NCBI GenBank assembly: GCA_002436505.1
Contig: DJML01000117.1
Coordinates: forward strand, 1-25,653
DNA from: Bacteroidetes bacterium UBA6491
GTDB lineage: Bacteria; Bacteroidota; Bacteroidia; NS11-12g; UBA9320
Length of the DNA: 25,653 nt
Reading direction: 5' to 3'
Part shown: positions 7,597-15,017 of the stretch, piece after piece
Layout of the letters: every line of letters starts with the position of its first letter
Position numbering within the stretch: position 1 is the stretch's first letter
The notes under the pieces: model-generated
What the model saw: only the letters and a program-made list of their open reading frames with translations
Databases searched by the model: none
Told to the model about the DNA's origin: nothing
Made by a program: the position numbers and the translations under genes

Positions 7597-8071
7597 TCTC
7601 AACATTTACATTCTTCGGTAGTGTTTTTACAGCGACCGCTTCCCTGGCAGGAGGGCTCGCTTGAAAATACCGGGCATATACTTCATTTATGCGCCCATAA
7701 TCATCCATGTCCTTCATAAAGATCGTGGCCTTTACTACATTCTCAAAATCCATTCCCGCAGCCTTAAGCACATTGCCGATATTTCTCATAACCTGATTCG
7801 TCTCTTTATCTATATCATCCAACACCAACTCCCCTGTTTTGGGGTCAATGGCGATCTGTCCTGAACAATAAAGTGTATTCCCTGTCATAACTGCTTGGTT
7901 ATAAGGGCCAATAGCAGCAGGGGCATCGGGGGTTGAAATGATTTTTTTATCCATAAGCTTTTCAGATGTATTGTCGTTTGTATTTTTGTTATTCACCAAT
8001 GAATTCTCACATGAGAATAGCAGTAACAGGAACACCCAATAGAATCGCGGAATTAGAGCGACATGTTTCAT
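7562..8071 (-). CDS. RidA family protein with lipoprotein signal peptide
   Basis: RidA-type enamine/imine deaminase of 169 residues. The RidA core spans about 44-166: G-P-Y-N-Q-A at 55-60, Y-C-S-G-Q-I at 68-73, and P-P-A-R-E-A-V at 140-146, where Arg143 matches the substrate-binding Arg of RidA, plus V-N-V-E-I at 156-160. Most RidA proteins are about 130 residues and cytosolic. Here the first 20 residues form a signal peptide ending in a lipobox (L-F-S-C, Cys21), and an Asn/Ser/Thr-rich linker joins it to the core, suggesting an exported lipoprotein. Met40 (ATG at 7954) would give a normal cytosolic RidA instead. With the long start, the gene overlaps the head of the plus-strand gene starting at 8011 by 61 bp, and at its tail it overlaps the S9 peptidase gene by 35 bp. 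A -7 box on its strand lies 22 bp before the long start, which favours that start. Confidence 0.85.
   Translation of the reverse strand: MKHVALIPRFYWVFLLLLFSCENSLVNNKNTNDNTSEKLMDKKIISTPDAPAAIGPYNQAVMTGNTLYCSGQIAIDPKTGELVLDDIDKETNQVMRNIGNVLKAAGMDFENVVKATIFMKDMDDYGRINEVYARYFQASPPAREAVAVKTLPKNVNVEISVIAYRHPAE
7981..7988 (+). promoter_or_regulatory. -7 promoter box (TATTTTTG) before the 3HCDH-like gene
   Basis: TATTTTTG is a full match to TAnnTTTG, 22 bp before the ATG at 8011 and 10 bp before the alternative ATG at 7999. It lies inside the part of the RidA gene that encodes the linker after the lipobox. One such match is expected by chance about every 4 kb per strand, so its position is the main support. 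Confidence 0.4.
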
Positions 8072-8676
8072 CAGAACACGAACTGGTGAAGGTCAAAAAT
8101 AACAATTTCTTTGGCTTTGATGTCGTCTTTGATCTCACATTTGATGAAACTCCGCAACAAATCAAATGGTACGCTGAACTAAACGATGTTCCAGTAGTTG
8201 TCGGTGCCGTTAAAAAGCAAGTGGAAGAGACCATTTTCGCCCATGCCGGAAGGCTCTACTGCCGGTTGATAGGCATGAATACATTGCCGACATTCATCGA
8301 TCGCCCTGTGGCTGAACTGACTGTCACAAAGCCGCACTACAAGAGCATGGTGAATGATATTTTCGAAAAACTTGGGTGGGAACACCAGATCGTTGAAAGC
8401 AGGGTTGGGATGGTAACCCCAAGAGTGGTCGCCATGATCATCAATGAGGCATATTTCACGTTTCAGGAAGGCACTGCTTCCAAGGAAGACATTGATACCG
8501 GCATGAAACTTGGCACTGCGTATCCTTACGGCCCGTTCGAATGGTGTGACAGGATAGGAATAAAGAACATTTATGAGACACTTGATGCCGTCTACCATGA
8601 CACACATGATGAGCGATACAAGATCTGTCCCCTGCTTAGAACTGAATATCTTAATTCCAGAATGATCTTCGGGTGA
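8011..8676 (+). CDS. 3-hydroxyacyl-CoA dehydrogenase family protein, short form
   Basis: A 221-residue protein whose C-terminal half (about 100-200) is a 3-hydroxyacyl-CoA dehydrogenase C-terminal domain: V-G-M-V-T-P-R-V-V-A-M-I-I-N-E-A at 132-147, E-D-I-D-T-G-M-K-L-G at 159-168, and Y-G-P-F-E-W-C-D-R-I-G at 173-183. The N-terminal part resembles a cut-down Rossmann domain but lacks the GxGxxG loop (residues 5-11 read V-T-G-T-P-N-R), so normal NAD binding is doubtful. Full dehydrogenases of this family have about 280 or more residues. ATG 8011 is preferred because the M-R-I-A-V start matches a first beta strand; ATG 7999 is possible. The stop overlaps the next gene's GTG by 4 bp (GTGA), so translation is coupled to an acyltransferase. 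A role in fatty-acyl metabolism is possible, but whether it is an enzyme is open. Confidence 0.8.
   Translation: MRIAVTGTPNRIAELERHVSSEHELVKVKNNNFFGFDVVFDLTFDETPQQIKWYAELNDVPVVVGAVKKQVEETIFAHAGRLYCRLIGMNTLPTFIDRPVAELTVTKPHYKSMVNDIFEKLGWEHQIVESRVGMVTPRVVAMIINEAYFTFQEGTASKEDIDTGMKLGTAYPYGPFEWCDRIGIKNIYETLDAVYHDTHDERYKICPLLRTEYLNSRMIFG
8094..8101 (-). promoter_or_regulatory. -7 promoter box (TATTTTTG) before the long form of the RidA gene
   Basis: On the minus strand TATTTTTG matches TAnnTTTG fully and ends 22 bp before the ATG at 8071. It lies inside the coding region of the opposite-strand 3HCDH-like gene. No TTTG at -33 is visible, so support is moderate at best. Confidence 0.35.
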
Positions 8677-9206
8677 GCATACTTTACCGCTTTTTTTATC
8701 GGCTGGCCGGCTGGAAGATCAGCGGGCAATTCCCAAAGGGAATACCTAAGTATATTATTGTGGTGGCCCCACATTCCAGCAACTGGGATTTTATGATCGG
8801 CCTGGCCGTCAGATCAATGACAGGACTAAAATCCAACTACATCGCAAAAAAAGAACTCTTTCGCCCTCCTTTCGGGTGGCTTTTCAGAAAATTAGGCGGT
8901 TTTCCTGTCGAAAGAAGTAAAAGTGCCAAGGTCGTTGATCAGGTGGTGGATATTATCAATGGTCAGGACCAATTTGTAATTGCCATCACACCGGAAGGTA
9001 CCCGTTCATATAACCCGAACTGGAAGACCGGTTTCCACTTTATTGCAAAAAAAGCCGGAATTCCAATCGTACCTACAGGTATAGATTACCGTTCTAAAAC
9101 AGTTTATATTCATCCTCCTTTTGAACCGATGGATACTCCAGAGGAGACCATAGCATTTCTGAAAGATGTATTCAAGGACTATAAAGGAAAAGGCGAAAGG
9201 GACTAA
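8673..9206 (+). CDS. Lysophospholipid acyltransferase family protein (PlsC-like)
   Basis: A 177-residue acyltransferase likely to transfer a fatty acyl chain to a lysophospholipid or related acceptor at the inner membrane. The catalytic HX4D motif is H-S-S-N-W-D at residues 34-39. The glycerophosphate-binding region includes G-G-F-P-V-E-R at 75-81, and the conserved P-E-G-T-R is at 107-111. It is shorter than typical PlsC (about 240 residues), but this compact form is a known variety in Bacteroidota. It starts at GTG 8673, overlapping the upstream stop by 4 bp. It ends convergent with the amidohydrolase gene, the two stop codons overlapping over 9203-9206. There is no obvious full transmembrane helix; a hydrophobic patch at 27-33 may touch the membrane. 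The acyl acceptor is unknown, so plsC is not assigned. Confidence 0.88.
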   Translation: MSILYRFFYRLAGWKISGQFPKGIPKYIIVVAPHSSNWDFMIGLAVRSMTGLKSNYIAKKELFRPPFGWLFRKLGGFPVERSKSAKVVDQVVDIINGQDQFVIAITPEGTRSYNPNWKTGFHFIAKKAGIPIVPTGIDYRSKTVYIHPPFEPMDTPEETIAFLKDVFKDYKGKGERD

Positions 9207-10483
9207 TCTGCCGTGCGGTATTTTTCACTGTATCGCTCGTACAATAGCTGCTGACTGTTGGTCAGATCTAATTTTCGGCCATCAATAAACGCCATAGAAA
9301 TGTTATTACTGCGCATATCCAGGAGGTCACCGTCGGAAACAACCAGTGTTGCTGCTTTGCCTTTCTCCAATGAACCGAGGGTGCTTTCAACACCTAAAAT
9401 TCTGGCAGGATTTAAGGATACCGCTGCCAAAGCTTCCTCTTTTGAGAGGCCAAAGGCAACGGCCGTACCTGCCTGGAATGGGATGTTTCGCTGTTGCCAT
9501 GCATTGATATCAGTAATGCAGAAGAGGACACCTGAATCCTGCAATATTGAAGGGGTGCGGTAAGGTTGATCATAGGCTTCATCGGAAGTAACCGGCAGCC
9601 GATGTACCCTTGTCAAAATCACTGAAACATCGTTCTCTCGCAGGATCTTTGTAAGCTTCCAGCTGTCCTGGCCTCCTACAATTACTACCTTTAAGTTAAA
9701 ACTACCCCCAAAAGAAACAGCAGCGCTTATCGACTGATAATCATTTGCATGTATATAAAGTTTTGTATCTCCATTGAACAGTCCCTTCATAGCCTCAAAC
9801 CTCAGGTTCACTACATTTGAACTCCCCTTTGCGTATGCCCTGGCCTCCTCAAAAAAAGTTTTGATCCCGATGACCTTTGACATTATTTCTTCTTCTTTCC
9901 CGGGTACTGAAATTGGCCAGTGAAGATGGATCCCTGTTTCAGCAGTATGAGTGGCGTCTTCCCAGTTCCAGGCATCCAGTTGCATAAGAGCGGATCGGCC
10001 GCTGATAACACCCCCGGCTGGTACTGACTGAACCAGCAGTATCCCGTTATGTTTTAATGTTGGAATGATCTTCGACTCAGGGTTGTAAGCTATAACTGCT
10101 CGCACGTGCGGGTTGTACTCGCCAACCTCGGTGAAATCCCTGCTTGCACGAACTGCATCGATCTCGGTAAGCCCTACAATCGTGTTCATGGCGATCAATC
10201 CAGGATAAATATGTTTACCTTCCGCAGAAATGACCTCATAACCACTGCTCAGGTATCGATTGACTGAATCATCGGACTGTATTCCGACGTACAAAAGTTT
10301 TCCGGCCGAAAAAATGGTCATTCCGCTCTCTATCACCATTCCGTTGCCTGTGTGTATGGTTCCGCCTTCAATAACAATGCCCTTTGTTTGTTCCGGTGCA
10401 GGTACCGGGATCTGCGCGAGAAGTACAAACGGCAGGGCCAGTAAAGGTAGCGTTACAATCAATTTGAGGTTCATTCTCATCAT
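9203..10483 (-). CDS. Amidohydrolase-like exported protein lacking the HxH metal motif
   Basis: A 426-residue member of the amidohydrolase superfamily with a signal peptide (hydrophobic 5-22, cut after L-L-A-Q). The small beta-sandwich entry is typical (I-V-I-E-G-G-T-I-H at 36-44, G-K-L-L-Y-V-G at 61-67), as is the closing run (E-E-A-L-A-A-V-S-L-N-P-A-R-I-L-G followed by G-S-L-E-K-G-K-A-A-T-L-V-V). At the end of beta strand 1, where catalytic members have G-x-x-D-x-H-x-H, this protein reads P-G-L-I-A-M-N-T-I-V at 94-103, so both metal-binding His residues are absent. It may be non-catalytic, or bind metal differently. Its ATG directly follows the stop (TAG) of the upstream tricorn-like protease gene, so the two are translationally coupled. 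M2 and M4 are other possible starts. A role beside the protease is inferred from position only. Confidence 0.85.
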   Translation of the reverse strand: MMRMNLKLIVTLPLLALPFVLLAQIPVPAPEQTKGIVIEGGTIHTGNGMVIESGMTIFSAGKLLYVGIQSDDSVNRYLSSGYEVISAEGKHIYPGLIAMNTIVGLTEIDAVRASRDFTEVGEYNPHVRAVIAYNPESKIIPTLKHNGILLVQSVPAGGVISGRSALMQLDAWNWEDATHTAETGIHLHWPISVPGKEEEIMSKVIGIKTFFEEARAYAKGSSNVVNLRFEAMKGLFNGDTKLYIHANDYQSISAAVSFGGSFNLKVVIVGGQDSWKLTKILRENDVSVILTRVHRLPVTSDEAYDQPYRTPSILQDSGVLFCITDINAWQQRNIPFQAGTAVAFGLSKEEALAAVSLNPARILGVESTLGSLEKGKAATLVVSDGDLLDMRSNNISMAFIDGRKLDLTNSQQLLYERYSEKYRTAD

Positions 10484-13400
10484 CTATTTTGATTTATCGG
10501 GATAGGCCGGAACTTTGAGTGAAGGTTCTTTTTTCTTGATCTCTTCCAGCATCAGTTCTATGGCCTTATCGAGCTGGTCGTCCTTGCCTTTAAATACATC
10601 ATGGGGGTCGTTCACAACCTCCACATCCGGAGAAACCCCAATGCCTTCGATGATCCATCCGCTTCCATCAAAGTGTGAGAACTCCGGCTTGCGCATGTCT
10701 CCGCCATCAATAAAAGGAAGAGATCCGCGGATACCTACCACACCACCCCAGCTCCTTTGCCCTACCAGTTGTCCTAACTTGTAGTACCTGAATTGATACG
10801 GGAAAAGATCGCCGTCTGACGCAGAATACTGATCAATGAGGCAAACTTTGGGTCCTGTATGCGTCTGCGCCGGCTTTCCACCGGGTATCATGCTGTTCCT
10901 TGATATCGTCCCTATCGCGACTTCACGGCGCAATCGTTCGATGATCATCGGTGAGATGTTTCCTCCTCCATTCCCCCGGTCGTCGATAATTAGTGCCTCT
11001 TTTTCTAACTGTGAATAGAAATAGCGCGCGAACTGATTAAGCCCCTGCGCTAACATATTTGGGACATGAATGTAGCCGACTTTCCCATTCGAGCTTTTGT
11101 CGACATATTGTCGATTGCCCTCAACCCATTCATAATAATACAGGGAGGATTCGTCCTCAATCGGCACTACCAGTATCTTCCTGCTATTCTTCAGGTCTGG
11201 TTCCGTCGACACTGTAAGCTCGGTGGTTTTACCGGCCCTTCCGATCAGGCCCTGGTAAATGTTATCCATTTCTCTGACTGATCTGCCATTGATGGCCAGT
11301 ATATACATGCCTTCGGTTACATTAAGATCAGGTGCGCCAAGCGGAGAAGTCCATTCTCCGGACCAATTGGCCCCCTCTAAGATCGAAGTTATGTGGTAAA
11401 ATCCGCTGCTGTGACGTGCAAACCTGGCACCAAGCAAACCCATGCTGATCCTTTCAACACCCGGCCTGTCTCCTCCACTTACATAAGCATGGCCGACGTT
11501 TAGCTCCCCGATCATTTCCCCTATCACATAGTTAAGGTCATTTCTGTGGCTCACGTACGGAAGCAATACCTCGTATTTTGTTTTAATATCTTTCCAATCT
11601 ACACCGTGCATATTGGGATCATAAAAGAAGTCCCTCATTTGACGCCATGATTCATTGAATATCTGTTCCCACTCAGATTGCTTGTCAACCCAAACCTTCA
11701 TCTCTGATAAATTTACCGGAGTTTCAAATGCCGGTTTACCGGTGGGCGGATTCTCAATATAGAAAGTGCCGTTCTTTCTGATCAGAGCTTTTTTCCTGTC
11801 ATGTGTTAAAACCAGACTTATTTTCTCGGCAATATCACTCTCCTTTAGCTTTTCCAGGTCGTAGTATTTTACCATGCCTCCGTGTTGTCCGGTTTGGCTA
11901 AAACCATAATAGATGCCCTTCTCTGTTGCCTGTAAATTATAATATCTTCCCCCGGAAACAGGCAAGGGCTGCATTCTGTCCTCCAGGTCATCAAAATACA
12001 TTTCAACTGGTTTTGTGTTGTCGCTGGTTGCAGTTTTCTCAGGAACACCCTCGCCAGTCTCATTATTTACCGGAGCGAAAGGTGATGTTACATTCTTTTG
12101 GACAGGAACAATAAAGATCTTCTGCATATCAGTATAGGCGTGATTCCATTCCATCCAGTTATACACTGGTGAAAAGTCTCGCGAGGAAACTATATACATG
12201 AATTTTCCGTCAGGGCTGAATTCATAGTCACCGGTTCCATACCATCCGTTCGTTAAATTGATCTTTTTCGAATTCTCAATGTTGTGTCCTTTGATAACAG
12301 ATGTTGATCTGTTGATCGGAAAGTCATAAATGATCCACTTGCTGTCAGGCGTCCATTTATACTGCCGGATCTCCCAGGCTTCCGACTTGTCTATCTCTTC
12401 AATTTTTTTCTTTTCTACATCTACGCAATAAAGGCTCTGGCTCCGGTCCGAGAACAGTATCTTTTTACTGTCAGGGGACCATGTTAGGCCGTACATATAT
12501 ACGCCCATTCCTTTGGTTAAAAGTAGTGGTGCTGTCTCAGCCCTTGGGTCTGCCAGGTAAATTGCGTCCTCTCCATCCCTATCCGAAATATATGCGATCT
12601 GTTTGCCGTCAGGAGACCAGCTTACATCCCTGTCATGGGCGTCAGAAGAACTGGTCAGGTTTCTTGTAAATCCCTTTTCAGCGGGAACAGTGTAGATGTC
12701 TCCACGTGCCCCTAGGGCCAGGCGTTTACCATCAGGTGAGATGTCCAGTGTAGAAATGTTCCTGGAGGCATCCACGTATTCGTGCCTGCCGGTAAGAAGA
12801 TCTTCCTGGATCGTGATATTCAGCTTTTTTGATTCCCCCGAACCTATTTTGTAGATGTATATGTATCCGCCATTTTCAAAAGCGATCGCGTTGTTCCCCA
12901 GACTGGCAAACTTTACATCATATCGATCGAACCAGGTTAGTTTTGTTGTTGTTTTACTGTCAAGGTCGTATACAAAAAGGTTCATTATCCGGTCACGGTC
13001 TGACAGGAAATAAACTTTTCTGTCATGGATCATTGGCATAATATCCTGAGCCGGGTTATTGGTAATATTTATAGTTTTTTCAGATCTCGTGTCATACAAC
13101 CAAACGTCATCAGCCATCCCTCCACGGTAATATTTCCATGTTCTGAACTCCCTGAAAACACGATTATAGGCCATTAGGCCACCATCTGCAGAGAACGAAC
13201 ACCAGCCAGCAACTGAAAAAGGCAATTCTTCTGATATCTCGCCTGACAAAGGCGCTTTAAAAAGCTGCCCCTGGAAGTCATTGAAACTGTAATTTCTTGA
13301 TCTGTATATGACGGACCTGCCGTCCGGGGACCATGTCATGACAATATTATTGGGTCCCATCCGGTCAGCAACATCGTCCCTGCCTAAAGTAGCAGTATAA

Positions 13401-13726
13401 GTGATCCTTTTGGGCTCACCACCGGCAGAAGGTATTGTATATACTTCGGTATTGCCATCATACTGCCCTGTAAAAGCGATCGTTTTCCCGTCCGGAGAAA
13501 ACCTGGGAAACATTTCGTAACCACTGTGTGATGTGATCTTACGGGCGGTGCCTCCGTCGATCCCAACGGTATAAAGGTCGCCGGCATAACTAAACACAAC
13601 CTGTGTACCGTGAACTGCAGGAAATCTGAGCAAGCGCGTGTCCTCTTTGGCCACTACCTCCGTGGAAGAAAAGATTGAAATTGTCAGAAAAGCCAGTACA
13701 GGAAGTATTAATTTGTTCATGTGCAT
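10484..13726 (-). CDS. Tricorn-like protease (S41 family), exported
   Basis: A 1080-residue tricorn protease homologue that should degrade peptides. Residues 1-26 form a signal peptide (Met3 could also start), so it is exported, unlike the cytosolic archaeal enzyme. Two WD40/PD40-like propellers fill about 30-650, with many S-P-D-G-K blades. Then come a helical C1 region, a PDZ domain (about 765-860, with G-M-Y-I-L-A-I-N-G) and the S41 core. By alignment by eye with the known tricorn active site, His746 (N-V-G-H-A-Y), Ser970 (Y-S-A-S-D-G-D) and Glu1027 (I-E-G-I-G-V-S-P-D) are present. The Ser before the catalytic His in the archaeal enzyme is Gly745 here. It is first in a two-gene unit with the amidohydrolase-like gene at 9203-10483. 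A 83-bp gap separates it from the porin-like gene upstream, with AGCGCGCT near the start; no convincing promoter box is seen. Confidence 0.93.
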   Translation of the reverse strand: MHMNKLILPVLAFLTISIFSSTEVVAKEDTRLLRFPAVHGTQVVFSYAGDLYTVGIDGGTARKITSHSGYEMFPRFSPDGKTIAFTGQYDGNTEVYTIPSAGGEPKRITYTATLGRDDVADRMGPNNIVMTWSPDGRSVIYRSRNYSFNDFQGQLFKAPLSGEISEELPFSVAGWCSFSADGGLMAYNRVFREFRTWKYYRGGMADDVWLYDTRSEKTINITNNPAQDIMPMIHDRKVYFLSDRDRIMNLFVYDLDSKTTTKLTWFDRYDVKFASLGNNAIAFENGGYIYIYKIGSGESKKLNITIQEDLLTGRHEYVDASRNISTLDISPDGKRLALGARGDIYTVPAEKGFTRNLTSSSDAHDRDVSWSPDGKQIAYISDRDGEDAIYLADPRAETAPLLLTKGMGVYMYGLTWSPDSKKILFSDRSQSLYCVDVEKKKIEEIDKSEAWEIRQYKWTPDSKWIIYDFPINRSTSVIKGHNIENSKKINLTNGWYGTGDYEFSPDGKFMYIVSSRDFSPVYNWMEWNHAYTDMQKIFIVPVQKNVTSPFAPVNNETGEGVPEKTATSDNTKPVEMYFDDLEDRMQPLPVSGGRYYNLQATEKGIYYGFSQTGQHGGMVKYYDLEKLKESDIAEKISLVLTHDRKKALIRKNGTFYIENPPTGKPAFETPVNLSEMKVWVDKQSEWEQIFNESWRQMRDFFYDPNMHGVDWKDIKTKYEVLLPYVSHRNDLNYVIGEMIGELNVGHAYVSGGDRPGVERISMGLLGARFARHSSGFYHITSILEGANWSGEWTSPLGAPDLNVTEGMYILAINGRSVREMDNIYQGLIGRAGKTTELTVSTEPDLKNSRKILVVPIEDESSLYYYEWVEGNRQYVDKSSNGKVGYIHVPNMLAQGLNQFARYFYSQLEKEALIIDDRGNGGGNISPMIIERLRREVAIGTISRNSMIPGGKPAQTHTGPKVCLIDQYSASDGDLFPYQFRYYKLGQLVGQRSWGGVVGIRGSLPFIDGGDMRKPEFSHFDGSGWIIEGIGVSPDVEVVNDPHDVFKGKDDQLDKAIELMLEEIKKKEPSLKVPAYPDKSK

Positions 13727-13809
13727 AATGTAAAGCGCGCTAATTTAATAAATAGTATGCACAGCAATGCGGTGTTACCAAGGATTTGCTCAACCAGCCT
13801 CGGCTCTGT

Positions 13810-14979
13810 CTAATAATTGTATTTAAACCGTAAAAAGATCCCAGAACTGATATGACCTTTCGGGTTACTGTTCGTTGAAAGGAATGTTTGTGCGACGAGA
13901 CTTATCTCCATGTTCTCAGCAACACTGTACCCAATGGTTGGAAAAAGGAGTATCCCGTTCATGTCAATGGCATAAATGGTTGCAAAAGAGGCAGAGAGCA
14001 CCGGATTAATTGCTTTTGATCCCTGAAAAAATAACGAATGTTCGTTAGGCATTAATTTTCTGGCACTTTGCGAAGTAGTCACACCACCGGCCCCAATAGC
14101 AAGCAAAGCGCTCAGATCAGACTTGTCCGATGTATTGTAGAGATAACTTCCGATGAGATACACCCCTTTCCTGAAGGAATAATCCACTGCAATTGTTGCA
14201 GACACCGCCCGTTTGGTAAAAAATGGGTCGGGAAGCGCAGGTTCGAAATATGTCACCTCGCCCTTAAAGCCTGCTTCATTTAAATTTCCGGCCCACCCCA
14301 GACCAACCACAAGATCTGTTTGGTATTTACCCGCCAGCAGCTGAATATCATAATAGTTCTTATTGAACTTGTACATCAATGCTCCAACATCGGTACGCCA
14401 GTCAGAAGTAAACTTATATGCGCTCTCAAAACTTGTCATTCCGTTCAAATACCGCTGAACGCGGATCGCATCGGACCCTGGCCGTTCTTCGTAGTCGAAA
14501 TCTGTAAAATTCAAGACATTGAAAAGGTCATTAGGGTTCCATACAAGGTTTATTCCCCAGTTAATTCTCTGCCGTCCAATTCCGACATCCCACTTCTCAT
14601 TATTCCAGTTCAGCCATGCCCTGTCAATCGTTGAGTGAAGTACCGCATTACGGTTATCTATCAGGTTCCAGCTCATGTCCACATAACCGGGATCATTTTG
14701 CAGTAATTTACCGAATCCATCCGTGAGTTTTAAAAATTCGCCGTAAAAAAGGCGGTTACGCAATTCGACCTTAGCAGATAAATTTGGCAGAAAGTCGTAT
14801 CGGAAATTATACCTGTGATGTATAAAATTTTGATTTATTGTGTTCTCAAACCTGTCGATCGTTTCAATGGTCATTAACTTGACGTACCCATGTCCTGACC
14901 ATTTTTTTTCATTTTCGCCCTGAGAAAAAACCGGAAAGCTGAATAAAATTGCAAATACTGCGCAGATCAATTTGTTCAT
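13810..14979 (-). CDS. Outer-membrane beta-barrel protein (porin-like, DUF1302-like features)
   Basis: A 389-residue outer-membrane protein with a signal peptide (1-20, ending V-F-S-Q). The rest alternates polar and hydrophobic or aromatic residues in short stretches, as in beta strands of a barrel, and the protein ends in an aromatic-rich strand (F-L-R-F-K-Y-N-Y) suited to barrel assembly. G-R-Q-R-I-N-W-G at 135-142, W-N-P-N-D-L-F-N at 147-154 and R-P-G-S-D-A at 166-171 resemble a conserved block of DUF1302-type barrels; this link is from memory and unsure. It probably forms a channel or binding barrel in the outer membrane; the substrate is unknown. It is divergent from moeA with only 38 bp between start codons, and a TTATTTTG box lies 7 bp before its ATG. 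No terminator with a T run is seen downstream. Confidence 0.75.
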   Translation of the reverse strand: MNKLICAVFAILFSFPVFSQGENEKKWSGHGYVKLMTIETIDRFENTINQNFIHHRYNFRYDFLPNLSAKVELRNRLFYGEFLKLTDGFGKLLQNDPGYVDMSWNLIDNRNAVLHSTIDRAWLNWNNEKWDVGIGRQRINWGINLVWNPNDLFNVLNFTDFDYEERPGSDAIRVQRYLNGMTSFESAYKFTSDWRTDVGALMYKFNKNYYDIQLLAGKYQTDLVVGLGWAGNLNEAGFKGEVTYFEPALPDPFFTKRAVSATIAVDYSFRKGVYLIGSYLYNTSDKSDLSALLAIGAGGVTTSQSARKLMPNEHSLFFQGSKAINPVLSASFATIYAIDMNGILLFPTIGYSVAENMEISLVAQTFLSTNSNPKGHISSGIFLRFKYNY

Positions 14980-14986
14980 TCCGATT

Positions 14987-14994
14987 CAAAATAA
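14987..14994 (-). promoter_or_regulatory. -7-like promoter box (TTATTTTG) 7 bp before the porin-like gene
   Basis: On the minus strand TTATTTTG matches TAnnTTTG at five of six fixed positions. It ends 7 bp before the ATG at 14979, which would give an almost leaderless mRNA. It shares the 38-bp intergenic space with the moeA box on the other strand. Confidence 0.35.
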
Positions 14995-15005
14995 CACATA
15001 TTCTG

Positions 15006-15013
15006 CATCTTTG
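15006..15013 (+). promoter_or_regulatory. -7-like promoter box (CATCTTTG) 4 bp before moeA
   Basis: CATCTTTG differs from TAnnTTTG only at the first base. It has the same 4-bp distance to ATG, and the same ATCTTTG core, as the box before the S9 peptidase gene at 5743-5750. Confidence 0.35.
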
Positions 15014-15017
15014 TCAT

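Noticed and set aside
8179..8607. Minus-strand frame of 142 codons opposite the 3HCDH-like gene.
   Set aside because: It is antisense to well conserved sequence and has no recognisable motif.
13782..13810. Hairpin AGCC-TC-GGCT after the porin-like gene as its terminator.
   Set aside because: The loop has two bases and no T run follows on the minus strand.
14949..15017. Upstream ATG extending moeA by 23 residues.
   Set aside because: The extra part overlaps the divergent porin-like gene, has no family match, and the normal MoeA start is at 15018.
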